A DNA stretch of 64,000 nucleotides from the NCBI RefSeq assembly GCF_008329905.1, contig NZ_CP032155.1, positions 1,302,001-1,366,000 on the forward strand, read 5' to 3'. Origin of the DNA: Mycobacterium sp. ELW1. Its GTDB lineage: Bacteria; Actinomycetota; Actinomycetes; Mycobacteriales; Mycobacteriaceae. Under the pieces are notes generated by a model that saw nothing but the letters and a program-made list of their open reading frames with translations, was not told the origin of the DNA and ran no database searches. Shown one piece after another: positions 47,150 to 54,969 of this stretch; position 1 is the first letter of the stretch; the number at the start of each line of letters is the position of its first letter. Made by a program: the position numbers and the translations under genes.

Positions 47150-47665
47150 ATGCACACACATCGTGTGATCGCCGGAACAGCGGCCTTCATGGCGACAGCC
47201 ATGACCGGCCTCGGCGCGCCGCCGTCTGCCCGCGCGTCCCAAGATGGCCTGGCACTCAACGGAACCTACATCGTTACGGCTAACGGCGACTGGGCGAAGA
47301 CGAATGACTCCTACCACAACGAGGCGACCGTCAGCAGCACCTGGACCATCACATCGAGTTGCTCCAACCCTGTCGACTGCAGCGGCCAAGTGACCAGCGA
47401 CCAAGGCTGGACCGCGCCGCTCATCCACAATTCCGACGCCTGGATCGTCGACCGCGACCTCCCGAACTGGGAGCCGTGCGCAGACGGCACCGCCGCCCCT
47501 GGCCACCAGAGGTACCGATTCTGGCCCGTCGACGCGACGGGATACGTGGCCACCGGGTCTCCGACGTTAGGCGGCGAGCAACGAACGACCGGACCGAGTG
47601 GGGCTTGTGGCATCAACCAGCTGCTTGTCATCAGAATGCCGATCAGACTCGACAAGGTCGACTAG
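47150..47665 (+). CDS. Secreted protein downstream of the mce operon
   Basis: About 171 residues from ATG 47150 (GTG 47147 in frame), with GGAGGATGAAG upstream. The N-terminal signal peptide ends near SARA-S. The mature part has NGTYIVTANGDWAKTNDSYHNEATVSSTWTI and four to five cysteines (SCSNPVDCSG, EPCADG, GACG) that probably form disulphides. Similar secreted proteins occur after mce operons in other mycobacteria. The function is unknown; lipid binding at the cell envelope is conceivable. Confidence 0.8.
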   Translation: MHTHRVIAGTAAFMATAMTGLGAPPSARASQDGLALNGTYIVTANGDWAKTNDSYHNEATVSSTWTITSSCSNPVDCSGQVTSDQGWTAPLIHNSDAWIVDRDLPNWEPCADGTAAPGHQRYRFWPVDATGYVATGSPTLGGEQRTTGPSGACGINQLLVIRMPIRLDKVD

Positions 47666-48360
47666 GACGATAGGTGTCTGGCGGCACCTGGCAGCGCTTG
47701 TGCCGGCGCTAGCTGGCCAGCCATCGATGTCGATGATGCGGCTTTGCGACCCGCCGCAGCTCGCTACCAGTGCTGGCGTTTCGGCACAGCCGTGCATGCA
47801 CGGCTACGCCGCCCGTGTTCGGCGGCGGGGAGTCGGGCAAAGAGGTGACGCGCAACAGCACTAAAGCTGTTGGACGACAAGCTTATTGGTTCTCACCCAA
47901 GCAGCTTGCTGCCTCACACGCTGGGGGAACCGCACGCGGAGCCACAAGTTGGCATTGAGGATCAAACCGGGTGGGCCCGATGCGAGGTCACACTCGAATT
48001 ACCATCCGCATCAAAGGTAAACCTAGAGCATCGACCCGCCACAGCCACAGACGCGGGGCGTCAGGGGTAGTCCCGCGGCGCCGAGAATGCTGGTCTCGCC
48101 GGCCCGAATGCGGGCGCTCGGAGCGCTGACGGCGAGTCGTCGCCACAGGTCCAAGGGGAGGCGCGAGCTTCGGTGCGGATATCGCTGTGCGACAGTGGAT
48201 TCGACCTCGGAGCGGACACGTCTACCCGTCGACGCCCGACGCACTACATGGCTTCGGCCATTGATCGGTCAACGGTGTCGAATCGCCATGTACGCCACAT
48301 ATTTTGATGCCTAAGGCACACGGTAGAAATCGCTGAAGACTCGCTCTAAAGGTGCCATTC
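47666..48360. other. Long intergenic region with two inverted repeats
   Basis: About 700 bases without a supported gene. Short frames on both strands lack motifs. It holds a perfect 18-bp palindrome (47788-47805) followed at once by a 7-bp-stem hairpin (47807-47827), described separately. The sequence probably separates the mce operon from the mobile region. Confidence 0.5.
47788..47827. promoter_or_regulatory. Perfect palindrome followed by a GC hairpin
   Basis: AGCCGTGCATGCACGGCT (47788-47805) is its own reverse complement. One base later CGCCGCC (47807-47813) and GGCGGCG (47821-47827) form a 7-bp stem with a 7-base loop. No T-tract follows, so it could be a mycobacterial U-less terminator for the mce operon or a protein-binding site. 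Confidence 0.4.
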
Positions 48361-48365
48361 CGGGC

Positions 48366-49755
48366 TGTTGACGACGGTTGAAGACCCGGCCAGTCGCGGC
48401 GGGGTGGGTTCTAGTCAACGTCGCAACACCGACGGACCACTGGAGGCTAGCAGGGCAGCGAATAGGTCGGCGGGGCAACGGTCTTGGAGGACCATACGGG
48501 GACGGTGGTTGAGTTCGTTCTCAACGGCGAACAGGTGCTCCGGTGGATGGTTGACGAGGGTGACACCCTTGGGGAAGTAGTCACGCAGCAGTCCGTTCGT
48601 GTTCTCGTTGCTTCCGCGTTGCCAGGGCGATCTGGAGTCGCAGAAGTAGACGGGTGCGCCGAGCTTGTCGGTAGTGGCCAGGTGGCGCGCCATCTCGGTG
48701 CCCTGATCCCAGGTGATTGATCGCATCAGCGCCGTTGGCAGATCCTGCATGCGAGCCACCAGGCCGGCGTGCAGGGAGTCGGAGTCGGCGCGGGGCAGAT
48801 GCACCAGCCGCAGCATCCGGGTCTGACGTTCGACCAGAGTGCCGATCGCCGAGAGGTGGTTGTCGCCGATGATGAGGTCGCCCTCCCAGTGACCAGCTTC
48901 AGACCGGTCGATCGCGGGGAAAGGCCGATCTTGGATGGTCAGCATCGGCTGCTGGAACCGCGGCCGCCGGCGCCGCTGGCACTGGTGGGCTCTGCGGTGA
49001 TCCCGACCGGTGCATAGCGGTGAACGTCGGTGCGGAGCCAACCGCGAGGGTCGCAAGAAGCGCGAATTCGGTTGATAGACAGCCTGATAAATACTCTCAT
49101 GGCACAACCACATCGATCGATCATCAGGAAAGCGGAGGCGCAGATGACGGCTGATTTGCTGCGGGCTCCAACGCTGACCAAGCAGCTCGGTGACCACACT
49201 GCTGAGGCGATCGTTGATGTCGACACGGCGTCGGTGGTGACGTACGCGACGCGCGGTGGCTCGCCGATGGGCATCGAAGGGCTGGTATCCGCGACCTGCC
49301 AGCGCGTTGCGCCGTAGCTCCCTGGAAATCGTCGACGCCGATCGACCGAGCCGCTCGGCGATCACGCGTAGGCTCAGCCCGCAGCGACGCAGATCGGCGA
49401 TTTCGATGCGCTCGTGCTGGGAAAGATATCGCGTACTGATCTGGCGGACCGCGAGCCGATCTAACGGCGGAACGAACCCGACCTCGACGCCGTTGCGGTA
49501 GACCTTGTGCCCACGCGACCAGTTCGTCCCTGAGGACCGCGACACACCAACTTCGCGGACCGCAGCCCGGACACTCCAACCCCTAGCCCGCAGCTCCATG
49601 AACCGCTGACGCTTGGCCGACTGCGGACGACGCCCCGGCCCCTTCTTCACCCGACGCGACGATGCCAACACAACCTCCAGAATCTAGAGAAGTGTTGCGA
49701 CCACGCCTAGAAACCACCCCGTCGCTTCTGGCCTACTTTTCGACCGTCGTCAACA
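48366..49755 (-). mobile_element. IS30-family insertion sequence, complete
   Basis: A 1390-bp element. The left end begins TGTTGACGACGGTTGAA and the reverse complement of the right end begins TGTTGACGACGGTCGAA; 23 of the first 28 bases match, and similarity continues inward to about 64 bp with GGGGTGG and TCGCAACAC blocks. The element is flanked by CGGGC at 48361-48365 and 49756-49760, a 5-bp direct repeat read as the target duplication. It contains one transposase gene on the minus strand. Confidence 0.88.
48415..49671 (-). CDS. IS30-family transposase
   Basis: A 418-residue DDE transposase. The N-terminal helix-turn-helix (LRRCGLSLRVIAERLGRSASTISRELRRNA) is the IS30 hallmark. The catalytic triad lies in HWEGDLIIG (Asp), WDQGTEMARH (Asp) and SNENTNGLLRDYFPKG (Glu). 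The frame is intact and the element ends and target duplication are in place, so it may be active. It fills nearly the whole element on its minus strand. Confidence 0.92.
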   Translation of the reverse strand: MLASSRRVKKGPGRRPQSAKRQRFMELRARGWSVRAAVREVGVSRSSGTNWSRGHKVYRNGVEVGFVPPLDRLAVRQISTRYLSQHERIEIADLRRCGLSLRVIAERLGRSASTISRELRRNALAGRGYQPFDAHRRATARRVRHHRRRVDINDRLSSVVTELLGQRWSPQQISRHLRLRFPDDRSMWLCHESIYQAVYQPNSRFLRPSRLAPHRRSPLCTGRDHRRAHQCQRRRRPRFQQPMLTIQDRPFPAIDRSEAGHWEGDLIIGDNHLSAIGTLVERQTRMLRLVHLPRADSDSLHAGLVARMQDLPTALMRSITWDQGTEMARHLATTDKLGAPVYFCDSRSPWQRGSNENTNGLLRDYFPKGVTLVNHPPEHLFAVENELNHRPRMVLQDRCPADLFAALLASSGPSVLRR

Positions 49756-49760
49756 CGGGC

Positions 49761-50184
49761 ATCGCAACGAGGCGACACTCTGGGGATTGGCGCTCGGTGG
49801 GCAATGCACACCGGCGGACGCGAGCGCGCGACGACAGCAGAAGCAACAGGTGCACGCGACTTTGTCGGGCCTCAGTGAGGTATCTCGCGAGGTCTCGATT
49901 CCTAGGCGTGCCATCGCAGGAGGTGGAACATTCAGTATCGCCGCGTTCAGATCAGCGTTTGTGGCTCGCAGCACCGGTGTCGAACGCCGCTGCCCCCGCA
50001 GCGCACGCCTAGCAGCGGCGGCTCCGCAATGACTCGAGGTTGTCCGCCGTCACGGTCACCGAACCGCAAGATCATTCGATGCGACCACGTAGCCCAGCAA
50101 ACTTTGTTAGTTTCATGCCACCTGGCTTGGTCCCCCTTAGCAAAGGCAGCTCCGCTTGTCTGCCGGGCCCTGAGAGGATCCGCG
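49761..50184. other. Intergenic, no gene seen
   Basis: About 420 bases between the IS and the GGDEF gene. A frame continuous with the GGDEF gene reaches back to 50029 but has no domain content and a poorer start; other frames are short. It presumably contains the GGDEF promoter, but I cannot place it. Confidence 0.45.
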
Positions 50185-51282
50185 ATGCGGCGAATCGTCC
50201 GGTGGTGGCGCCAGCCTGACCATTTCGACTGGCTTAGTGGCTACCTCCACGCACGTGATCTGACGCGGCCCACCCAAACGATGATGGTCATCGTCTCGCT
50301 GTGCCTGGCCCTGATTCCGGTGAACGAACTCTGGGGTCCGCCCGCTGTCAATCAGGCTGTGGCGATCACGTTCGGTGCGCTAGCCGGTCTGGCGGGTCTG
50401 GGCTTCGCCGCACTATGGCAGACGCGCTGGCCCACCCGACGCCAGTCCATCGCCTTCGCTATGACCGTCAGCGCCTGCATCGGATTCGGGTGCCTGATCC
50501 AGGCCAACCCACTGATCGCCGTCATGGCGTGCACGGCTCCGGCTCTAGCGGGTGGTTACCTTGCCTTCTTTCATACCGCCCGGTTCATGTTCACTAACTT
50601 CATGGTTGCTGTCGTGGCCGGGAGTGTTGCCGCGACCCGGCTCGCCGCTTCGGGTGAGGTCCTGCTCGCAATCTCGGCCTACATTCTGGTCGTAGGGTTG
50701 AATCTGGCGGTTCCGCTCGCGATCCAGATCGTCGTACACGCACTGGGCATCGACCTGCTGGAATCCGATCGAGATCCGTTGACTGGCCTGCTCAACCGCC
50801 GTGCCATCGAGCATGCCGTTGTGGGCATGCTGATCGCGCGACGCGACGCCGACGCCTATCTGGCAGCGGCGGTGATCGACCTCGACCGGTTCAAAGCCAT
50901 CAACGACACCAAAGGCCACGCCGTCGGCGACGCAACCCTAAAGGCAGTCGGAGAGGCTCTACGCGACAACAGCGGGCAAGGCGCGGTCATCGGCCGGATC
51001 GGCGGCGAGGAATTCATTGTGGCCGACATTGCTACGCCCGCTACAGCGCGCGCGCTGGCCGAGCGTCTGTGCGTCGCTATCGCATCCGTTCCGTTGCCAG
51101 TCACCGCCAGCATCGGCACCGCCGTCGTCGCACTACAGGGTGTCGATAGCACCGATTTCACCGAGCTGTACAACCAGCTGGTCGCAGAAGCCGACACCGC
51201 GATGTACACGGCCAAGCGCGGCGGTGGCAACCAAGCCCACCATCGTGGCCTGACGACGTACCACCGCCGCCCAATCAGCTAG
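50185..51282 (+). CDS. Membrane GGDEF diguanylate cyclase
   Basis: About 365 residues from ATG 50185 (AGAGGA upstream). The N-terminal ~190 residues contain five or six hydrophobic helices (for example TMMVIVSLCLALIPV, FMVAVVAGSVAATRLAA, ISAYILVVGLNLAVPLAIQIVVHAL). The GGDEF domain starts at DPLTGLLNRRAIE; the active site is GGEEF at 273-277, with DLDRFKAINDTKGHAVGD binding substrate. It should make c-di-GMP from GTP. No RxxD inhibitory site precedes GGEEF. It sits alone between an IS and an mce relic. Confidence 0.9.
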   Translation: MRRIVRWWRQPDHFDWLSGYLHARDLTRPTQTMMVIVSLCLALIPVNELWGPPAVNQAVAITFGALAGLAGLGFAALWQTRWPTRRQSIAFAMTVSACIGFGCLIQANPLIAVMACTAPALAGGYLAFFHTARFMFTNFMVAVVAGSVAATRLAASGEVLLAISAYILVVGLNLAVPLAIQIVVHALGIDLLESDRDPLTGLLNRRAIEHAVVGMLIARRDADAYLAAAVIDLDRFKAINDTKGHAVGDATLKAVGEALRDNSGQGAVIGRIGGEEFIVADIATPATARALAERLCVAIASVPLPVTASIGTAVVALQGVDSTDFTELYNQLVAEADTAMYTAKRGGGNQAHHRGLTTYHRRPIS

Positions 51283-51398
51283 AGCCCTGCCCATCGCGTC
51301 CATTCACTCCACGTTGCGCGACAGTGACGTCGCCCTGCGAGGGGAGACGGTTTATAGATAAATGGCACTGCGTTGCTCCAGGTCGCCCCAGCGCTAAA

Positions 51399-51411
51399 CT
51401 AACCTAGTTAG
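51399..51411. promoter_or_regulatory. Small inverted repeat
   Basis: CTAAC-CTA-GTTAG, with a further GCTAA/TTAGC arm (51393-51397 and 51408-51412) around it, in an otherwise empty 250-bp gap. It resembles a regulator half-site pair, but the gene it would serve is missing or decayed. Confidence 0.3.
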
Positions 51412-51533
51412 CTACGTCAATGATGTGGCCCCAACGACCCATCGCGCCGTCACGAGGAGCTGGACGCGCGCCAGTGCAATGCGATCGCTTCCGATGTTCA
51501 CGCCACGCCTTCCGTAGATGAGGACATCGTCGA

Positions 51534-52296
51534 TCAGTTGCTGGGCGGCACCATCATCGACTGCCAAGTCTGCGGTCCGGGTCCGTTGTGGGCCAGATTG
51601 CCTTGGGTGTAGACCTTTCCGTCGGGTCCCACGTAGTCCCCGGTGGTCGGGTTGTACTGGGCGACAGCGATCGGTGGCGCCGAACCGGGCGGGATTGCCT
51701 GCGGTGCAGGCTGTTCAGCGCCCGGCGGCAACTGAGGAACTCCTTGTCCGGTCGAGGTGGCGTTGGGGTCGCCCTTCCAGTTGTAGCCGTCGTTGAGGGG
51801 CACGTAATTCTCGTTGCTCTCGCACATCTTCACCGTCGGCGCTCGTTTGCCCGGGACCGTTTCGCACGGAATGTTGGTGCGATGCTGGCCAAGTTGGCCG
51901 CCAGGAGCGGCAGGGTCGGCTGCACCCTGTCGAAGAGCGCACGCATCTCGTCGGCGGCCGGGGCTCCGTTTCCCAGGGTTCCGGCCACCGCCGCGTCGTT
52001 ATCGCGCAGTTGCTGTGTGATGCTCGCAAGATGAGATGACCACGCATGCACTGAGTTCGACGTGTCTGTCTGGGTGTCGAGGATTGGACCGACGTGGTCG
52101 ACGAGGTTGGTCAGGTCGTCGAGGTTCTGCCGGGCGTCGGTGGCGAGCGCGGTCGAGCCCTTGACGAATCGTGAGATGTCGGGGCCTAGTCCGCTGACCG
52201 CGGCGGACGCCTCATCGATCGTGGTGCGCAGGTTGTCTTGGGGGATCGCCAGCAGTCCGCGGTTGGTGGCATTGAGCAGACTGCTGCACGTGGGAT
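51534..52296 (-). pseudogene. MceF relic with N-terminal loss and internal deletion
   Basis: Reading the minus strand from 52296, one frame encodes the middle of an MceF (SSLLNATNRGLLAIPQDNL, DTQTDTSNSVHAWSSHLASI, RVQPTLPLLAANLASIAP). Near 51875 it jumps frame to a C-terminal part (IPCETVPGKRAPTVKMCES, NYVPLNDGYNWKGDPNAT, VAQYNPTTGDYVGPDGKVY, stop at 51534). Compared with the intact MceF at 45529, the anchor, the Mce domain and about 100 residues around the cysteine segment are missing. The C-terminal wording is that of Mce1F/Mce2F-type proteins, so it derives from another mce operon. Confidence 0.85.
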
Positions 52297-52495
52297 AGTC
52301 ACCGTCGCGATCGCAGATGACGGACATCTTATCGGATACCGAACCAACGGAGCGACGGACCCAGACCTTCTTCTCTGGCCAAACGCAGTGACGCACCAAG
52401 AACTTATGGGTGCTCGTGACGTCGGCGGGCGGTCGCCTGGAATGCGTTTCTCTACAGGACAGCGATCAAGATCTGCACAACCGTGTGGTTCTAGG
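52297..52495. other. Non-coding or decayed sequence next to transposon ends
   Basis: No intact gene. A plus-strand stretch near 52398-52500 reads KNLWVLVTSAGGRLECVSLQ followed by DSDQDLHNRVVLGS with protein-like composition, but it has no start and an in-frame stop just before. It may be a fragment interrupted by the adjacent repeat cluster. Confidence 0.3.
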
Positions 52496-52598
52496 ATCCG
52501 CCACGAAAAATGGAATTTGGCGTCCGCCATCTTGAGTGGAATTTTGGAAAAGCTCAGGTAGAGGCGACGGCATCCGCCACGAGAAAGTGGAACCTACA
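52496..52598 (-). repeat. Candidate Tn7-like transposon end with three TnsB-type sites (left side)
   Basis: On the minus strand three copies of TTCCA(N7-8)TGGCGGAT-type repeats occur: 52572-52592, 52522-52541 (last base C instead of T) and 52496-52515. Gaps of about 30 and 6 bases separate them. The terminus is TGTAGG on the minus strand (CCTACA, 52593-52598). Spaced sites and a TGT/ACA terminus are how Tn7-family left ends are built. The element it bounded would lie to the left. Confidence 0.6.
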
Positions 52599-52603
52599 GA
52601 GAC
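52599..52603. other. 5-bp spacer between two transposon ends (candidate target duplication)
   Basis: GAGAC lies exactly between ACA (ending 52598) and TGT (starting 52604). Tn7-family insertions make 5-bp target duplications, so this may be the shared duplication between two adjacent elements. The flanking GGAACCTACA and TGTAGGTTCC also form a 10-bp hairpin. Confidence 0.5.
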
Positions 52604-52681
52604 TGTAGGTTCCAAATTTCCGTGGCGGATTCCAAAACAAGATGGCGGATTCTGGCGGATCCGCCACCGACATTGGAAATT
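52604..52681 (+). repeat. Candidate Tn7-like transposon end with overlapping TnsB-type sites (right side)
   Basis: Starting TGTAGG at 52604, the repeat TTCCA(N8)TGGCGGAT occurs at 52610-52630 and again at 52630-52650, a 20-bp tandem period, with a partial GGCGGAT at 52654-52660 and an inverted copy at 52659-52678. Closely packed sites resemble Tn7-family right ends. tnsA, tnsB, tnsC and tniQ lie to the right in the expected direction, which supports this as one end of that element. Confidence 0.6.
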
Positions 52682-52818
52682 GCCTAGTTCGTCTAGCTAC
52701 TAGCGGGTGCCTCTATGCCGTGGTACTGCACGGAGGCGTCGCTGCAAATCCCTAAACCAAGGCGATCCATCGGACCGGTCGGCGGAGCGCCTCGTCGAAA
52801 TCATCGTCACAACGGGGG

Positions 52819-54090
52819 TTATCTCTCTGGCGGCAGCTCACCACGCCTAAGCAGCGCCCGCCCGGCAGCCAGCGCCGAGTGGATCATGGGGGCAGTAACA
52901 GGGATTGACGCTTCGCCGCGCCGCCGGACGATGCTGATGAAGGTTCCTTCTTCGTTGCCGTCTACGATCGCTCCGTGTACGAGAAACGGCTTAAGTTCTT
53001 CAGGCTGGGCGGGCACGATGACCAAGAGAAGTCCCAGATCACCGCATCCAATGGACTCGATTGACAGGCGATCAGGCGGGGGATAGAGCCGATGCTCGAT
53101 TGCCTGTTGATAGCGTCGGATAAGACTGCCGTTCAGCGGGACTGGGCAAACACGTTGAATTATTTCACCGCCGGGGATCTTCTTCCCGGCCATGCCTACC
53201 ACCAGGATTCCCCCGAGCTCGGAGTTCGCGAATTTCGCAACCGATCGAGCCAACTTGATCTGCCCGACTCCCGTATCGAGGTCAAAGTTTTGGCTTTTAA
53301 CCTCCAGCCACTGGCTCTCTGACTGGCCGACAAGCGCACGAGCGTGGCCCGCCCGAAGGAGGTTGACGGCGGTTTCCTGGGTAAGCCGTCGGGATTGGTT
53401 GAACGCGTCGATAAGCGCGATTGCGTCTTCGCCAAGCCGATAAAGATCGTCGAGCTTTCGCCCTCGAGCGTTGATTTTCGCGACCCCACTCCACCACCAC
53501 GGTGGGGATCGGTTATGTGCATTGAACTCGACCTCGACCAACTGGGTGCGGTTACGATCGAACAGAGGCGCGAGTATTTCCGCCAATATCAACGAGCCAG
53601 CGGCGAATTCGTCGAAGTACACCTCGTCGTCTGGCCCTTGTCTCGGATCGACTGCGTGAATTTCGTCCCAAATCCATTCGCCTGTCGAGAACATGAAAGA
53701 GATAGCTAGTGTGTCGTCGACAAGGCGGAATGTGATGGGTTCGATTGGGCTGTCTTCCTCATCAAAATAGGCCTCGTCGTCCATACTCAGCTCAAGCGTT
53801 GGATCCTCGCAACCAGCACGAACCTCGCGCCTCATCACACGTTGAAGTTCGCTGGCGGAACAGCCGGTGAGGTCTGAGACTCGAGCCACAAAAACGTTTG
53901 TGTATACGCCGTTCTCTCGGAGCTTGTCCCCGAAATACCAGCCCTGGCCGCCAGGATCGCGCCGGATTCCGACGGGACTTCCTTTACCAGCATCATCATT
54001 GCTCGCAACCACGGCATCATCATCGCCGGTGTGGAACGCGCGTGGGAGGGCTTCCTTTGCCTTGACAAGTTCTGCCCGGAGAGTCCGCAA
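52819..54090 (-). CDS. AlbA_2/schlafen-like domain protein, divergent partner of the putative defence operon
   Basis: At least 423 residues. The C-terminal third carries an AlbA_2-like (AAA_4/Schlafen-type) segment: ESQWLEVKSQNFDLDTGVGQIKLARSVAKFANSELGGILVVGM at about 258-300, with the E-x-K pair at Glu263-Lys265. The N-terminal half is unfamiliar, acidic and rich in Asp/Glu. TTG 54090 is the first standard start, but the frame stays open and protein-like upstream (WLGRPNIKQTHWPAKNPSRR, YTFGGDLDSGDPGWL) to a stop near 54245. The true start may be non-standard or lost by a frameshift. It is divergent from the ATPase-nuclease genes, and the role is inferred as a sensor or regulator. Confidence 0.7.
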   Translation of the reverse strand: MRTLRAELVKAKEALPRAFHTGDDDAVVASNDDAGKGSPVGIRRDPGGQGWYFGDKLRENGVYTNVFVARVSDLTGCSASELQRVMRREVRAGCEDPTLELSMDDEAYFDEEDSPIEPITFRLVDDTLAISFMFSTGEWIWDEIHAVDPRQGPDDEVYFDEFAAGSLILAEILAPLFDRNRTQLVEVEFNAHNRSPPWWWSGVAKINARGRKLDDLYRLGEDAIALIDAFNQSRRLTQETAVNLLRAGHARALVGQSESQWLEVKSQNFDLDTGVGQIKLARSVAKFANSELGGILVVGMAGKKIPGGEIIQRVCPVPLNGSLIRRYQQAIEHRLYPPPDRLSIESIGCGDLGLLLVIVPAQPEELKPFLVHGAIVDGNEEGTFISIVRRRGEASIPVTAPMIHSALAAGRALLRRGELPPER

Positions 54091-54276
54091 CCACCCCGGG
54101 TCGCCGCTATCCAGATCGCCTCCAAAGGTGTATCTACGAGACGGATTCTTCGCCGGCCAGTGTGTTTGCTTGATATTGGGACGACCGAGCCAGGCGGATG
54201 TGTCAGCTCGCCGAAAGCAGAACGCGTGCGGCGAACGCTTTACCTAAATCGGGTGCGGAGGCTTAATGTAACCGTC

Positions 54277-54969
54277 GTGGACGGGGACGGCGGGGGCCGA
54301 GGCAACGCAACTAGTCGTGAGCAGGACGCGGTTCGACTTCTTTTGTTAATCGATGGCGCGGCGGAGGCCTTGCCGGGCCCGATTCCCGACGACGAAGCGT
54401 TGGCTGACGCAGTTGGAGTCGTCGAGGGGCAAATGCGATTGCAGAAGCTCGACTTCTGGCTCCGAAGCCCGGATTACCTAGCCGACGAATTGCTCAACGA
54501 TTACGAAAGAAGTGGTGAGCCGCGACTTCTCGAACTGGCGGCACAGATCTTGGACTCCGAAGAGCCGGAGGTGCGTCGATATCCCATGCTGCGCCATCAT
54601 TTCGGCGCCTATGAGCCGCTGGATGACGCTCTGGCGGTCCTGCGCAGTGCAGGGTTGATCGTGAGGCGTCGGCGCGGGCAGATCGGCCACACCTCGCGCC
54701 ACGATTATTACTTGCTCAACCGTGGCCGTGAAATAGCTCAGACGGTTGTTGCAGAGGCGCCGCCATTTCGCTATTACGTGGATCGAGTGCAGTTGGTGCT
54801 TGACCTCGCTGATGGGCGTGGAGGGAATGACTTGAAGACGCGTCAATACCTCCAGCTGGAGTACGCGACCACCGAGCGAGGGGCGCGCATCGGCAGTATC
54901 AGCGCACGCGCTCGCGAGCGACTGTCCCAGCTCCGTGAGGGTTCCACAACTGGAGGGGCACACTTGTGA
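54277..54969 (+). CDS. Small winged-helix-like protein, candidate middle component of an ABC-three-component-like system
   Basis: About 230 residues if GTG 54277 is the start; GTG 54253 is possible and the open frame reaches 54031, but the upstream part overlaps the divergent gene. The core LQKLDFWLRSPDYLADELLNDYE, then PLDDALAVLRSAGLIVRRRR followed by HDYYLLNRGREIAQ, reads as a winged-helix-like helical protein. It resembles accessory proteins that sit before SMC-like ATPases (MukE/kleisin-partner or ABC-3C middle component type). The stop overlaps the ATPase start as GTGA. Confidence 0.6.
   Translation: MDGDGGGRGNATSREQDAVRLLLLIDGAAEALPGPIPDDEALADAVGVVEGQMRLQKLDFWLRSPDYLADELLNDYERSGEPRLLELAAQILDSEEPEVRRYPMLRHHFGAYEPLDDALAVLRSAGLIVRRRRGQIGHTSRHDYYLLNRGREIAQTVVAEAPPFRYYVDRVQLVLDLADGRGGNDLKTRQYLQLEYATTERGARIGSISARARERLSQLREGSTTGGAHL

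Noticed and set aside
48023..48244. Possible small minus-strand gene before the IS
   Set aside because: Arg/Pro-rich with no recognisable domain or start signal.
52589..52613. Simple rho-independent terminator
   Set aside because: The GGAACCTACA/TGTAGGTTCC stem lacks a T-tract and is better explained by two transposon termini flanked by TnsB-type repeats.
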